A stretch of DNA of 64,000 nucleotides from SG8-41 sp963802355 (lineage in GTDB: Bacteria; Pseudomonadota; Gammaproteobacteria; Burkholderiales; SG8-41). The notes under the pieces were generated by a model. That model was not told the DNA's origin. It saw only the letters and a list, made by a program, of their open reading frames with translations, and ran no database searches. This document shows positions 8,105-16,760 of this stretch, piece by piece. Numbering within the stretch: position 1 is the first letter of the stretch; every line of letters begins with the position of its first letter. Position numbers and translations under genes: made by a program. Location: contig CAWDIV010000039.1 in NCBI GenBank assembly GCA_963802355.1, positions 248,001 to 312,000 on the forward strand. The letters run 5' to 3'.

Positions 8105-9109
8105 ATGGTCAACAAACGCACCGTCCTGCAGATCGCGCTCGGGCTCGCCGCTGCTGGCGTCTTCATCGAAGCCGGTGCGCAGACTGGTTCCAAAGAGGCC
8201 GCGTACCCCAGCCGGCCGATTCGTTTCGTCGTACCGTTCCCTCCGGGCGGAACACCCGATATCCAGGCACGCATGCTGTCGGAAAAGCTCGTGCAGAGGC
8301 TGGGCCAGGGAGTCGTCGTAGACAATCGCGGCGGTGGCGGCGGCATCATCGGCATGGAAATCGTCGCGCGCGCGCCCGCGGACGGCTATACCATCGTCAG
8401 CGCAACGGTCGGCTCGTGGGCGGTGACGCCGCACTTCAACAAGCTCCCCTACGACGTGCTGAAGGACTTTGCGTCCATCATCCAGGTTGCGACCACGCCC
8501 GGCGTGGTTGTCGTCCACCCGTCGGTTCCGGTGAAAACGGTGAAGGACCTGATCGCACTGGCCCGGCAGAAGCCCGGCGAGCTCAACTATGCGTCAGGCG
8601 GGATTGGCGGTTACAGTCACGTATCGGCCGAGCTGTTCGCCTACATGACCAAGACCAGGCTGACGGGCGTGCAGTACAAAGGCGCCGCGCCTGCGATGAC
8701 GGAGGTCATGGGCGGCCATACCCAGGTCATGTTCAACACGGTGATCACGACTTTGCCGCACGTGAAGTCCGGCAGGCTGCGCGCGCTTGCCACGACCGGC
8801 GCCAAGCGGTTGCCTTCGTTGCCCGATCTTCCTACGGTCGCCGAGGCGGGCGTTCCCGGCTACGAAAATTCCTCCTGGACCGTGATGGGCGCGCCCGCCC
8901 GCACACCGCGCGCCATTATCGAGCGATTGAACAAGGAAGTGGGGGCCATATTGCAAATGTCCGACATCCAGGAGAAGCACGCGACAGCGGGCGCCGTGAT
9001 CATGGGCGGCACACCGGAGCAGGCCCGTGATTACGTAAGAGCGGAATATGCCAAGTTTGGGAAGCTGGTGAAGGAAGCCGGCCTGCAGGGGCAGGGCGGC
9101 GGCAACTAG
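8105..9109 (+). CDS. Bug/TctC-family periplasmic receptor
   Basis: Receptor of about 334 residues. I take the ATG at 8105, preceded by GAGGGGGG; an in-frame GTG at 8069 lies inside the upstream repeat. Signal peptide ends near EAGAQT. Ligand loop PFPPGGTPDIQAR, then GGGGGIIGMEIVA, PADGYTIVS and LPTVAEAGVPGYE. The C-terminus is glycine-rich (GLQGQGGGN). It stands upstream of the broken gamma-glutamyltransferase. Confidence 0.92.
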   Translation: MVNKRTVLQIALGLAAAGVFIEAGAQTGSKEAAYPSRPIRFVVPFPPGGTPDIQARMLSEKLVQRLGQGVVVDNRGGGGGIIGMEIVARAPADGYTIVSATVGSWAVTPHFNKLPYDVLKDFASIIQVATTPGVVVVHPSVPVKTVKDLIALARQKPGELNYASGGIGGYSHVSAELFAYMTKTRLTGVQYKGAAPAMTEVMGGHTQVMFNTVITTLPHVKSGRLRALATTGAKRLPSLPDLPTVAEAGVPGYENSSWTVMGAPARTPRAIIERLNKEVGAILQMSDIQEKHATAGAVIMGGTPEQARDYVRAEYAKFGKLVKEAGLQGQGGGN

Positions 9110-9110
9110 C

Positions 9111-9193
9111 AGCCTGTCGGACCTTACGTCATGAACGGTGGATGCGAGCGCATGGGGAAATCGATCTTGGTTATCGTCGAGCCGACAGGCTGT
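9111..9193. repeat. Short inverted repeat, MITE-like
   Basis: The 11-base arms CAGCCTGTCGG and CCGACAGGCTG flank about 60 bases. One arm-like copy (AGCAGCCTGTCGGACT) recurs at 23331-23346 after the start of another receptor gene. The size fits a small non-coding dispersed element; no transposase is present. Confidence 0.45.
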
Positions 9194-9318
9194 AATGGGG
9201 TACCGGGCGGGCAGTAAACCTGTACACATCGCTCGCATCCGTCGTTTCGCCGTTGTGAGGAAGACGCAGCCAAATCCACGCCGCGCTCGCCATCGCATTT
9301 TTAGAGTGAGGAGCAAGC

Positions 9319-11037
9319 ACGCCTACTTATCGACCTTCCATCACGGGCAGTCGCCACATGGTCTCCGCGGGTCACTACTCCGCGGCTCATGCAGGGTTTC
9401 AGATACTCGAAGCGGGCGGCAACGCGATCGACGCGGGCGTCGCCGCAGGTATCGCGGTGAGCGTGCTGCAGACCGACCGCGTGAATTTCGCCGGCGTCGC
9501 GCCGATCATGATTTACCTCGCGAGTGAGCGAAAAGTCGTCAACATCGACGGGTTGGGCACGTGGCCGAGAGCCGCATCCATCGATTATTTTCGCCGCGAG
9601 CATGGCGGCGCGATGCCTCCCGGCATATTGCGCACCGTCATGCCGGCCGCCCCCGCTGCATGGATCAAGGCGCTCGACCGAGTACGGCACCATGTCCTTC
9701 GGCGAAGTGCGCGCAAGCGGCCATACGCCTGACGCGGGATGGGTTCGCGATGCACGAGTTCATGGCGGAGTACATCCGCGACCACGAAAAGGAGTACCGG
9801 CGGTGGCCGGAGAGCGCCGCCGTGTTTCTGCCGAAAGGCAGGCCGCCGCGTGTGCGGGCGAGCTCTTCTTCCAGCGCGAGCTAGCGGCATCGTTACAGTA
9901 CATGGCCGATGAAGAAGCGGCGCACCGCGGCAAGGACCGTGCCGCAGGGCTCAAAGCTGCGCGCGATGCGTTCTATCGCGGCGATATCGCGCAGAAGATC
10001 GCCAGGTATCATCGCGAGCACGGCGGCTGGGTGACGCTCGAGGACCTGCGAGACGTACGAGGTGCGCTTCGAGCCGACACGTGAAGACCGAATTCGCCGG
10101 CATCGAGCTGCACGCCTGCGGTCCGTGGTCGCAGGGGCCCATGCTGCCGCAAACCCTGAACTTGCTCTCGGGCTACGACCTGAAAGCGATGGGGCACAAC
10201 TCCGTCGCTTATATCCATCACCTCACGGAAGCGCTGAAGCTTTCGTTCGCGGACCGCGACCGCTACTACGGCGATCCGCAGTTCGTGCGCGTGCCGCTCG
10301 ATGTTCTGCTGTCGCGGGAGTACGCGGCGGCTCGCCGCCGCCTCATCAGGAAGGAAGAAGCGTGGAAGGAGCTGCCGCCGGCGGGCGACGTCAAGGGTTA
10401 CTCCGGCGCCTCTACGTTGCCCGAGGCGGCGCTCGGCGAGCCGGCTCCGCTCGCCGATACCTCATACGTCTCTGTCATCGACTCCGCCGGCAACGCGTTT
10501 TCCGCGACACCCAGCGACGGGTCGAGCGCAACGCCCGTGATTCCCGGCACCGGCTTGTGTCCCTCTTCACGCGGCTCGCAGTCGTGGACGGATCCCGTCC
10601 ATCCCGCCGCGCTCGCGCCCGGCAAGCGTCCGCGGCTCACGCCGAATCCGGCGCTCGCACTGAAGGACGGCAAGGTGTACATGCCCTTCGGGTCGCCCGG
10701 CAACGACATACAGCCCCAGGCGATGGTGCAGGTGTTTCTGAATATCGTGCTGTGGGGCATGGATCCGCAGTCCGCGGTGGAAGCGCCCCGATTTGCGACA
10801 TACAGTTATCCATCGTCATCGGAGCCGCACGCCTACCACCCGGGGCGTCTCAATGTCGAGAGCCGGATACCCCGCTCGACTACCGACCAACTCGCCGCGT
10901 TGGGACACCAGGTCAAGCCGTGGCCCGAGCTTGAATGGCGTGCCGGCGCGGTGTGCGCGATCCGCGTGAATCCCGAAACCGGCTTGTTGGAAGGCGGCGC
11001 GGACCCTCGGCGGCCGTGCTACGCGCTGGGTGTTTGA
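9319..11037 (+). pseudogene. Gamma-glutamyltransferase family protein, start mutated and frameshifted
   Basis: Reconstructed across three frames this is a near-complete gamma-glutamyltransferase-type Ntn hydrolase. It has HMVSAGHYSAAHAG near the N-terminus, EYGTMSFGEV, PPRV-GELFFQRELA, then SYDL-like GYDLKAMGHNS. The small subunit begins at the likely nucleophile Thr in DTSYVSVIDSAGN and ends FGSPGNDIQPQAMVQ with a normal C-terminus. Single-base insertions are inferred at about 9679, 9710, 10055 and 10079, with one -1 or +2 change near 9856. The expected start codon, five bases after GAGGAG, reads ACG at 9319. Its order and domain content are otherwise intact. Confidence 0.8.
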
Positions 11038-11051
11038 GCCGTAACGCTTGC

Positions 11052-12074
11052 ATGGCAATCCTTCATTTCTTCGCGGCCTTCGCGGTAAGGCTGTTTGCCT
11101 TCCTTCGCGGATTGGCGTCCTTCGCGGTGACGCTTTTCACGATACTCGGCGCGATTGGCGCGAGCTCCGCGCTCGCGCAGGGCTATCCCACGAAACCGAT
11201 ACGCGTGCTGGTCGCACAGGCGGCGGGCGGCCCCACCGATGTCGTTACCCGGATCTATGCCGCCAGGATGTCCGAGTTGCTGGGGCAACAGGTCGTCGTC
11301 GACAATCGCCCGGGTGCCGGCGGCAGCGTGGCCGGCGATATCGTCGCGCGCGCCCCGGCCGACGGTTATACGTTGTGCGCGGCGGCGAACGGCACCGTCG
11401 CGATCGCGCCGCATTTTCTCAAGCTCTCGTTCAGCGTTACCAAAGACCTCGCACCGGTGGCGCTGATCGGCAACAGTCCGCTGGCGCTGATGGTCCATCC
11501 CGCCCTGCCTGCGGCATCGGTGAAGGAGTTGATCGCGCTCGCCAAGACGCGTCCGGGAACGATCAATTTCGGATCATCGGGGCAGGCTGGAACAGGACAC
11601 CTTGCCGGCGAGATGTTGAAGACGATGGCAGGGATCAACATCACGCACGTCCCCTACAAGGGCGCCGCCCCGGCCCTCATAGCGGTCGCGGCAGGCGAGG
11701 TCCAGATGCTGATATCCGGCCTGTCGTCGGGCTTTCCGTTCATCAGGTCACGGCAGGTGCGTGCGATTGCGGTCACGAGCCCCGCGCGCCTGCCGGCGCT
11801 GCCCGACGTGCCTGCCGTAGCCGAAAGCGTTCCGGGCTACGAAGCGGGGTCGTGGTACGCCGTGCTCACGCGCGCCGGTACCCCGCGCGGGATCGTCGAC
11901 CGGCTCAATCAGGATTCGATCAAGACGGTGAACACTCCCGATATCCAGTCGAAGTTGATCGCAGCCGGCGTCGACCCCGAGCCGCTGACGCCGGAACAGC
12001 TGGGAAGAAAGATACGGGAAGAAACGGAGCGCTGGGGGAAGGTCGTCAAGGCAGCGGGTGTAACGGCACAGTGA
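11052..12074 (+). CDS. Bug/TctC-family receptor with repeat-encoded signal peptide
   Basis: Receptor of 340 residues. The mature part is typical: YPTKPIRVLV, loop AQAAGGPTDVVTR, PADGYTLCAA, THVPYKGAAPAL. Its N-terminal 43 residues begin MAILHFFAAFAVRLFAF and are encoded by CCTTCGCGG-type repeat units like those that fill intergenic spaces elsewhere. They form a plausible long hydrophobic signal ending SSALAQ. No good ribosome binding site precedes the ATG at 11052; an internal in-frame GTG before TLFTILGAIG would give a shorter signal. Confidence 0.88.
   Translation: MAILHFFAAFAVRLFAFLRGLASFAVTLFTILGAIGASSALAQGYPTKPIRVLVAQAAGGPTDVVTRIYAARMSELLGQQVVVDNRPGAGGSVAGDIVARAPADGYTLCAAANGTVAIAPHFLKLSFSVTKDLAPVALIGNSPLALMVHPALPAASVKELIALAKTRPGTINFGSSGQAGTGHLAGEMLKTMAGINITHVPYKGAAPALIAVAAGEVQMLISGLSSGFPFIRSRQVRAIAVTSPARLPALPDVPAVAESVPGYEAGSWYAVLTRAGTPRGIVDRLNQDSIKTVNTPDIQSKLIAAGVDPEPLTPEQLGRKIREETERWGKVVKAAGVTAQ
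11062..11140 (+). repeat. CCTTCGCGG repeat within coding sequence
   Basis: Units TTCTTCGCGGCCTTCGCGG, TTCCTTCGCGG and GTCCTTCGCGGTGA match the right-arm dialect seen at 8008-8078. Here they lie inside the reading frame of a receptor and encode its signal peptide. The bases immediately before 11052 show no matching left arm. Confidence 0.7.
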
Positions 12075-12170
12075 CACGGACCGGAAAGCGCTGGTGGCAA
12101 GGAACCGCGATCAACCCGTATCCTTTGCTTGCGGGGCGTTGAAAGTGATTTCAGCCACGGAAACACACAG

Positions 12171-13355
12171 CTAATTGTCACTTTCTTCACCAAACAACGT
12201 CGGCGTATCGACAACCCGCGACGAGGCCTCGGGGCCCACTCGAGTCCCGGGCATGCTCAGTGCGCCTACGCGCACGCCGAGCAGCCGGATGCGCCGGTCG
12301 AGCGGCACGCGCTTCAGGCACTCGCCCGCGGCGCGGCGGATCTCGCCGGCATCACCCGTCGGCTCATCGACCGTGCAATCGCGGGTGATAGTCTTGAAGT
12401 TGTCGTACCGCAATTTCAAGCCGATGGTCTTGCCGACGCAGCCTTTTCGCTGAAGATCGCCAGCCAATCTCACGCAGAGATCGGTGAAGATGCGCGAGAG
12501 TTTTTCCCGGTCGCGGACGGGGTGCAGGTCGTGTTCAAATGTCGTCTCGCGACTGACGGATTTAGGCTCGCTGTAGGTGGTTACCGTCCGCTCGTCGTGT
12601 CCGTGCGCCGCTTCGTGCATCCACGCGCCGTAGCTCTTGCCGAAGTGCTCGACGAGCAGCGCAGGATCGGCGTGCGCAAGCTCCCCGATGGTATTGATGC
12701 CGAGGCTCGCCAGCCGCGCGCTCGCCTTGGGACCGATGCCGTTGATCTTGCGCGCGGAAAGCGGCCAGATACGGGCCGGGATATCGGCCTCGGTGAGTAC
12801 TGTCAGACCACCGGGCTTTTCAAGATCGGAGGCGATCTTGGATAGCAGCTTGTTAGGAGTGATGCCGAGAGAGCACGACAAGCCGGTCGCCTCGCGCACG
12901 GCGCGCTGGATGTCCGTCGCTACCACTCGCGCACGGGCCCATGGGTCGGGGGCGCCCTCAACCGCGCTCGCCTGTACGACACCGGTCAAGTCGATGTAGA
13001 TCTCGTCGATGCCTCGGTCTTCGATCTCCGGCGCCATCACGCGCACGGCATCCTTGAATAGACGGGAGTAGCGGCGGTACTCGTCGAAGTCCGCCGGCAG
13101 CAGCAGCGCATCCGGAGCGAGCTTGGCGGCCTTCATCAGCCCCATGCCCGAGTGCAGCCCGAAGACCCGCGCTTCGTAGGTGGCGGTCGTGATCACGCCC
13201 CGGCCGCTATAGTCGCGCAGGGTCGGAATCGCCGTTTCCTCCGCGGTGCGCCGCCGCCCGCCTATCACCAGCGGTCTGCCGCGCAACTGCGGGTAGCGCA
13301 GCAGCTCCACCGACGCGTAGAACGCGTCCATATCCAGATGGGCGATGTAGCGCAT
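12171..13355 (-). CDS. dinB: DNA polymerase IV (Y-family)
   Basis: A 394-residue Y-family translesion polymerase. Catalytic carboxylates are in HLDMDAFYASVE (Asp8) and RGIDEIYIDLTG (Asp117, Glu118). The fingers, helix-hairpin-helix region (INGIGPKASARLASLGI) and little-finger domain are all present. The C-terminal DTPTLFGEE resembles a beta-clamp binding peptide. The fingers region carries a slightly long GGRRRTAEETAIPTL insertion. No LexA box was visible upstream. It is convergent with the preceding receptor and divergent from the dioxygenase. Confidence 0.96.
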   Translation of the reverse strand: MRYIAHLDMDAFYASVELLRYPQLRGRPLVIGGRRRTAEETAIPTLRDYSGRGVITTATYEARVFGLHSGMGLMKAAKLAPDALLLPADFDEYRRYSRLFKDAVRVMAPEIEDRGIDEIYIDLTGVVQASAVEGAPDPWARARVVATDIQRAVREATGLSCSLGITPNKLLSKIASDLEKPGGLTVLTEADIPARIWPLSARKINGIGPKASARLASLGINTIGELAHADPALLVEHFGKSYGAWMHEAAHGHDERTVTTYSEPKSVSRETTFEHDLHPVRDREKLSRIFTDLCVRLAGDLQRKGCVGKTIGLKLRYDNFKTITRDCTVDEPTGDAGEIRRAAGECLKRVPLDRRIRLLGVRVGALSMPGTRVGPEASSRVVDTPTLFGEESDN

Positions 13356-13375
13356 GGTGCGGGTAGAACTCGTCT

Positions 13376-13545
13376 AAAAAAATCCCCTCTCCCCCGGTTG
13401 GGGGAGAGGGTAGGGTGAGGGGGGCGCGTGACGCCGCGCTTTTCCCTCTGAAATTCTCCGGCACGTTGCCCCTCACCCTAACCCGGCCCCTCGCGTGCTT
13501 CGCGGCTCTCCCCGTTCACACGGGGCGAGGGAGTATTTTCGAGAA
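13376..13545. repeat. REP-like CCCTCTCCCCC palindromes in a divergent spacer
   Basis: The 337-base gap between dinB and the dioxygenase holds a strong hairpin (13384-13411, CCCTCTCCCCC with GGGGGAGAGGG). Then GTAGGGTGAGGGG is matched downstream by the inverted CCCCTCACCCTAACC (13471-13485) and further CTCCCC/GGGGCGAGG segments. This is the general style of REP elements. The remainder (13546-13680) shows no gene; promoters for both flanking genes should lie in the gap but none is clear. Confidence 0.75.
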
Positions 13546-13692
13546 ACGCTCTAGTCTATCAGCCCAATGTCCACTGGTTAGATTGAGGTTCAGCAGCTCG
13601 CGCCGGGCGACGAGTTCGGCTGCACGGGTGCTGCGTCATCCCGGCGCGTCGACGTATACTTTTCTCTATCAGCCTAGCGGAGGAGAGCCCGC

Positions 13693-14550
13693 GTGACCTA
13701 CCAGACCATGGAAATCCGTCCGATCGCCGGGGCGCTGGGCGCCGAGATTTACGGCGCTAACCTCAAGGACCGCGACGACAGCCCGATGTGGATCGAGCTG
13801 CACCGGGCGTTCATCGAGTACCACGTCATCGCGATCCGCGGCCAGGACCTCACGCTGGACGACCTCATGCGGGTGGGCGGGAAGTTCGGCGAGCCCAACT
13901 TCTATCCCTTCGCCAAGGGCATGGAGGGCTATCCCTACATCACGGAAGTGATCAAGGAGAAGGGCGACAAGGAGAATTTCGGGAACGACTGGCATACCGA
14001 CACGATGTATCTCGACAAGCCGCCGCGCGCGACTCTCCTCTACGCCCTGGAAACGCCGCCCAAAGGCGGCGACACGCTGTACGTGAACACCGCCGCCGCT
14101 TACGACACACTATCCGACGGCATGAAGAAGATGATCGAGGGGCTCGTCGGCGTGAACAGCGGCGAGTTGAAGCACAAGAAGAGCGGCTCGCGCGCGGCTC
14201 ACCACGCCAACATCGGAGGCATGACGCTGCAGAATGCCGACAAGGCGGACAGCTTCGAGTCTCGCCACCCGATCGTGCGCACGCATTCCGAGACCGGCCG
14301 CAAGGCGCTCTACGTAAGCGCGCTCCACACGCTACACTTCGACGGGATGACCGAGGAGGAGAGCAGGCCGATCATCGAGTGGCTGAACGACCATTGCATC
14401 GAGCCGGAATACAGCTGCCGCGTCCGCTGGGAGCCGGGGCAGCTCACGATCTGGGACAACCGCTGCACGATGCACAACGCGATCAACGATTACGATGGCT
14501 ACCGCCGGCACATGCGGCGGCTGACGGTGGGACCAGAGGTTCCTGTCTGA
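13693..14550 (+). CDS. TauD/TfdA-family Fe(II)/2-oxoglutarate dioxygenase
   Basis: A 285-residue alpha-ketoglutarate-dependent dioxygenase. The metal triad is visible: His101 and Asp103 in NDWHTDTMYL, and distal His261 in NRCTMHNAIN, followed by the 2-oxoglutarate-binding Arg in YRRHMRRLT. Length and motif spacing are normal for taurine or 2,4-D dioxygenase-like enzymes, which hydroxylate and often cleave small acids. GGAGGAG precedes the start. No sulfonate or phenoxyacid genes are nearby, so the substrate is open. The stop is followed at once by the GCGTCTCAGAT repeat. Confidence 0.93.
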   Translation: MTYQTMEIRPIAGALGAEIYGANLKDRDDSPMWIELHRAFIEYHVIAIRGQDLTLDDLMRVGGKFGEPNFYPFAKGMEGYPYITEVIKEKGDKENFGNDWHTDTMYLDKPPRATLLYALETPPKGGDTLYVNTAAAYDTLSDGMKKMIEGLVGVNSGELKHKKSGSRAAHHANIGGMTLQNADKADSFESRHPIVRTHSETGRKALYVSALHTLHFDGMTEEESRPIIEWLNDHCIEPEYSCRVRWEPGQLTIWDNRCTMHNAINDYDGYRRHMRRLTVGPEVPV

Positions 14551-14622
14551 CTGCGTCTCAGATACAGCGTCCCAGATAGGGCGTCTCAGATAAAGCGTCC
14601 CAGATATGGCGGCTCAGAGCGC
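14551..14622 (+). repeat. GCGTCYCAGAT repeat, left arm
   Basis: Five tandem units of about 14 bases (GCGTCTCAGATACA, GCGTCCCAGATAGG and variants) begin one base after the stop of the dioxygenase. The inverted counterpart lies at 15471-15572 next to the stop of the convergent reductase, so the two arms bracket about 850 bases with two small genes. Confidence 0.9.
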
Positions 14623-14640
14623 ACGTATTACGCGTGATCG

Positions 14641-14919
14641 ATGAAACGCCGAACGGTGACTATCGTTGTGTCCCTTTTCGACGCCGCCGTATGGGCCGTC
14701 GTCGCCTTCGCAACCTTCTTCTCAGGATCCGATGCCGCGACCAGGGGACTGGACCAGGCTGCGGGCTGGATCGTGACGGCGCTATTCCTTGTTACCGGCG
14801 CACCAGCGCTTGCGTTGGCCTTATTGCACCGGGCGCCCGCTACCGCGCTCACGCTTGCGCTCGCCTTCCCGGCTGCATTCGCCATCGCGTTCGTCGCGGC
14901 AGTTGTAGCATTTGCGTGA
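14641..14919 (+). CDS. Small membrane protein, 92 residues
   Basis: Predicted three-helix membrane protein: KRRTVTIVVSLFDAAVWAVV, then a segment around AAGWIVTALFLVTGAPALAL, then ALTLALAFPAAFAIAFV. Basic residues at the N-terminus suggest an in-facing start. The ATG at 14641 has only weak ribosome binding signals. No named family was recognised. It lies inside the interval bounded by inverted GCGTCYCAGAT repeats. Confidence 0.6.
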   Translation: MKRRTVTIVVSLFDAAVWAVVAFATFFSGSDAATRGLDQAAGWIVTALFLVTGAPALALALLHRAPATALTLALAFPAAFAIAFVAAVVAFA

Positions 14920-14999
14920 CTTAACGTTCCGGTTGAGACGCACCATGAGGTGCGGAGCGCCGAATCGTGTCGTTCTCGAACCGGTTGTTAGATGTCATG

Positions 15000-15287
15000 T
15001 CAATCGGGACCATCCGCGTCGCCTCGCAATATAGAGCGTATCCCTCTCCCGGAAGCTGCAAAGTCATCACCTGGATCCGGCACCTCGCGGTACTTGCCGG
15101 ATAATTTTTCCGGTCGGCGATGTACGCCGAGTACGACAATCGATCCCAGAATCGGTAACAACCAGACGAGGAGAAGCTGGAGAATTTTCTGGCCACGCTC
15201 GGAAAAATCGTCCCGAACTATGGCGCGAGTGGCCATCAAATTCATCCCAATTATGATGACGAAGACCGCGGCAAGGAGAATTTCCAT
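15000..15287 (-). CDS. Small membrane protein with phospholipase_D-nuclease-N-like layout
   Basis: A 95-residue protein with an N-terminal helix (MEILLAAVFVIIIGMNLMA), a linker, and a second hydrophobic stretch (LQLLLVWLLPILGSIVVLGV) followed by basic and polar residues. The PILGS turn resembles the short two-helix domain often called PLDc_N, but I would not press the assignment. It is oriented opposite to the other small membrane gene and sits within the same repeat-bounded interval. The following 15288-15470 shows nothing recognisable. Confidence 0.6.
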   Translation of the reverse strand: MEILLAAVFVIIIGMNLMATRAIVRDDFSERGQKILQLLLVWLLPILGSIVVLGVHRRPEKLSGKYREVPDPGDDFAASGRGIRSILRGDADGPD

Positions 15288-15470
15288 GACATCTACGTAT
15301 AGTGAACTGCCGAAATGCAGCCTATTATGGCATTGCTGTGAACAACGTATGGAGCATCAAGACGTTGCGTCCGATCATGCAGTGTATCCGGCTGTTGCAC
15401 GCAGGAATATCGAAATAGGCCACTTGGAGGGAACGACTGAGTGACCGGCCCGGCCGATTCCCGCGTCAGG

Positions 15471-15577
15471 ACACCTTATCTCAGACGTGCTATCTGGACA
15501 TCTCATCTGGGGCGCCCCATCTGGGACGCTTCATCTGAGACGTTTCATCTGAGACGCCGCATCTGAGACGAATCACC
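15471..15577 (-). repeat. GCGTCYCAGAT repeat, right (inverted) arm
   Basis: On the minus strand units such as GCGTCTCAGATGAA and GCGTCCCAGATGGG follow directly after the stop codon of the ketopantoate-reductase-like gene. It is the inverted partner of 14551-14622 and the most regular array in the window. Confidence 0.9.
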
Positions 15578-16632
15578 CTCCTAAATGCGCCGGTGACTGT
15601 TTAATTTCCCCACGCTCCAACCGCTTCACCAGGCCCACGAGTTTCTCGTGGGAGGGCGTCGGGATGCCGAGCGAGCGGCCTTTCTCGACGATCAGGCCAT
15701 TCATGAACTCGATCTCGGTGCGCCGGCCCTTGCGCACGTCCTGCGCCATGGATGGGAACTGCATGTTGCCGCGCGGATTATCCTTCGCGCGCGAAGCGAG
15801 CAGGTTATCGACCTCCGCCATCGCGTCCGCGCTGCCCGTTGCGGCGGCCGCCAGCCGCTCGGGCTGTAGGCCGTGCATTTTCTCCAGCTGGTAGCCGAGC
15901 GCCTGCCCGACGCGCACGCCCTCGCCGCCCAGCATGATCGAGAAGCGGCGCACGGACGGGATTCTGATCGCATTGCGCGCTGGTCAGCCCTGTCACCGAG
16001 CAGACGCCGTTTCTCATTCCGTTCTGCGTGAGCTTGGACCAGCGCTCGCCCCACAGGTTGGTGGTGCCTTTCACGCTGTCTATCACCTTGAACATCTCGA
16101 CCAGCTCTTCCACGCGCTTCGTGATCGTGCCGTGCACCTCGCCGATGCGGAACACCGTGTGCTTGTCGCCGCCCTTCGCAGCGGTGCGCCGGATGCGCGC
16201 GACGTCGTACATGTCCACCGAGATGATCGAGGCGATGACGCCGAGCGTCTTGCCCCAACCCACGACGCCGGCGATCTTCTCGTCGTTGAAGCAATTCTGG
16301 AGCGACACGCAGTAGCCGTCCGGCGCGAGGTGGGGCTTGATGAGCATGGTCGCCCATTCGGTGTCGTAGGACTTGACGGCGATGAATGCGATATCGATGG
16401 GCTTTTGTTTCGCGAGCGACTGCACCTCGGTGAGATGCATCGTCTTGGCCTTCGTCACGGTGAACTTTTCTTCGGGCGTAACCCCGTCGAGCTCGATTCC
16501 GCGCGAGCGGATCGCTTCGATGTTCTCCGGCCACATGTCGATCAGCGTCACGTCCTGGCCGTGATGTGCGAGATAGCCCCCTACATAGCCGCCCAGTGCT
16601 CCTGCCCCGACAAATGCGATGCGCTTACCCAT
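15573..16632 (-). pseudogene. Ketopantoate reductase-like (ApbA/PanE) protein, one frameshift
   Basis: ApbA/PanE-family oxidoreductase of about 350 residues when joined. The N-terminal NADP-binding motif is AFVGAGALGGYVGGYLAHHG; the family Lys appears in IAVKSYDT, and a C-terminal helical domain follows (VLLGG-like MLGGEGVRVGQALG, RTEIEFMNG). The start at 16632 follows AGGAGC. A single extra base near 15961 separates the frames within the segment TSAQCDQ/PSVRRFS. It probably reduces a 2-oxoacid; pantothenate synthesis is possible but no other pan gene is nearby, and 2-dehydropantoate-reductase paralogues are common in catabolic regions. Confidence 0.82.
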
Positions 16633-16760
16633 GCCTTGCTCCTGAAAAGGGGTGTCCGGAAAACGGACCATTCTACAATGGCGTCAACAGCGTGTCGGAC
16701 ATCGCGTGCGAGACGCTGCTAATATGGGGAACACAGATAAAACCAAGGGGGGGAATGTCG

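Noticed and set aside
9111..9193. Insertion sequence
   Set aside because: Only short inverted arms and about 60 bases between them; no transposase frame and no clear target duplication.
14551..15577. CRISPR array
   Set aside because: The units are only about 14 bases, directly contiguous without unique spacers of constant length, and no cas gene is nearby.
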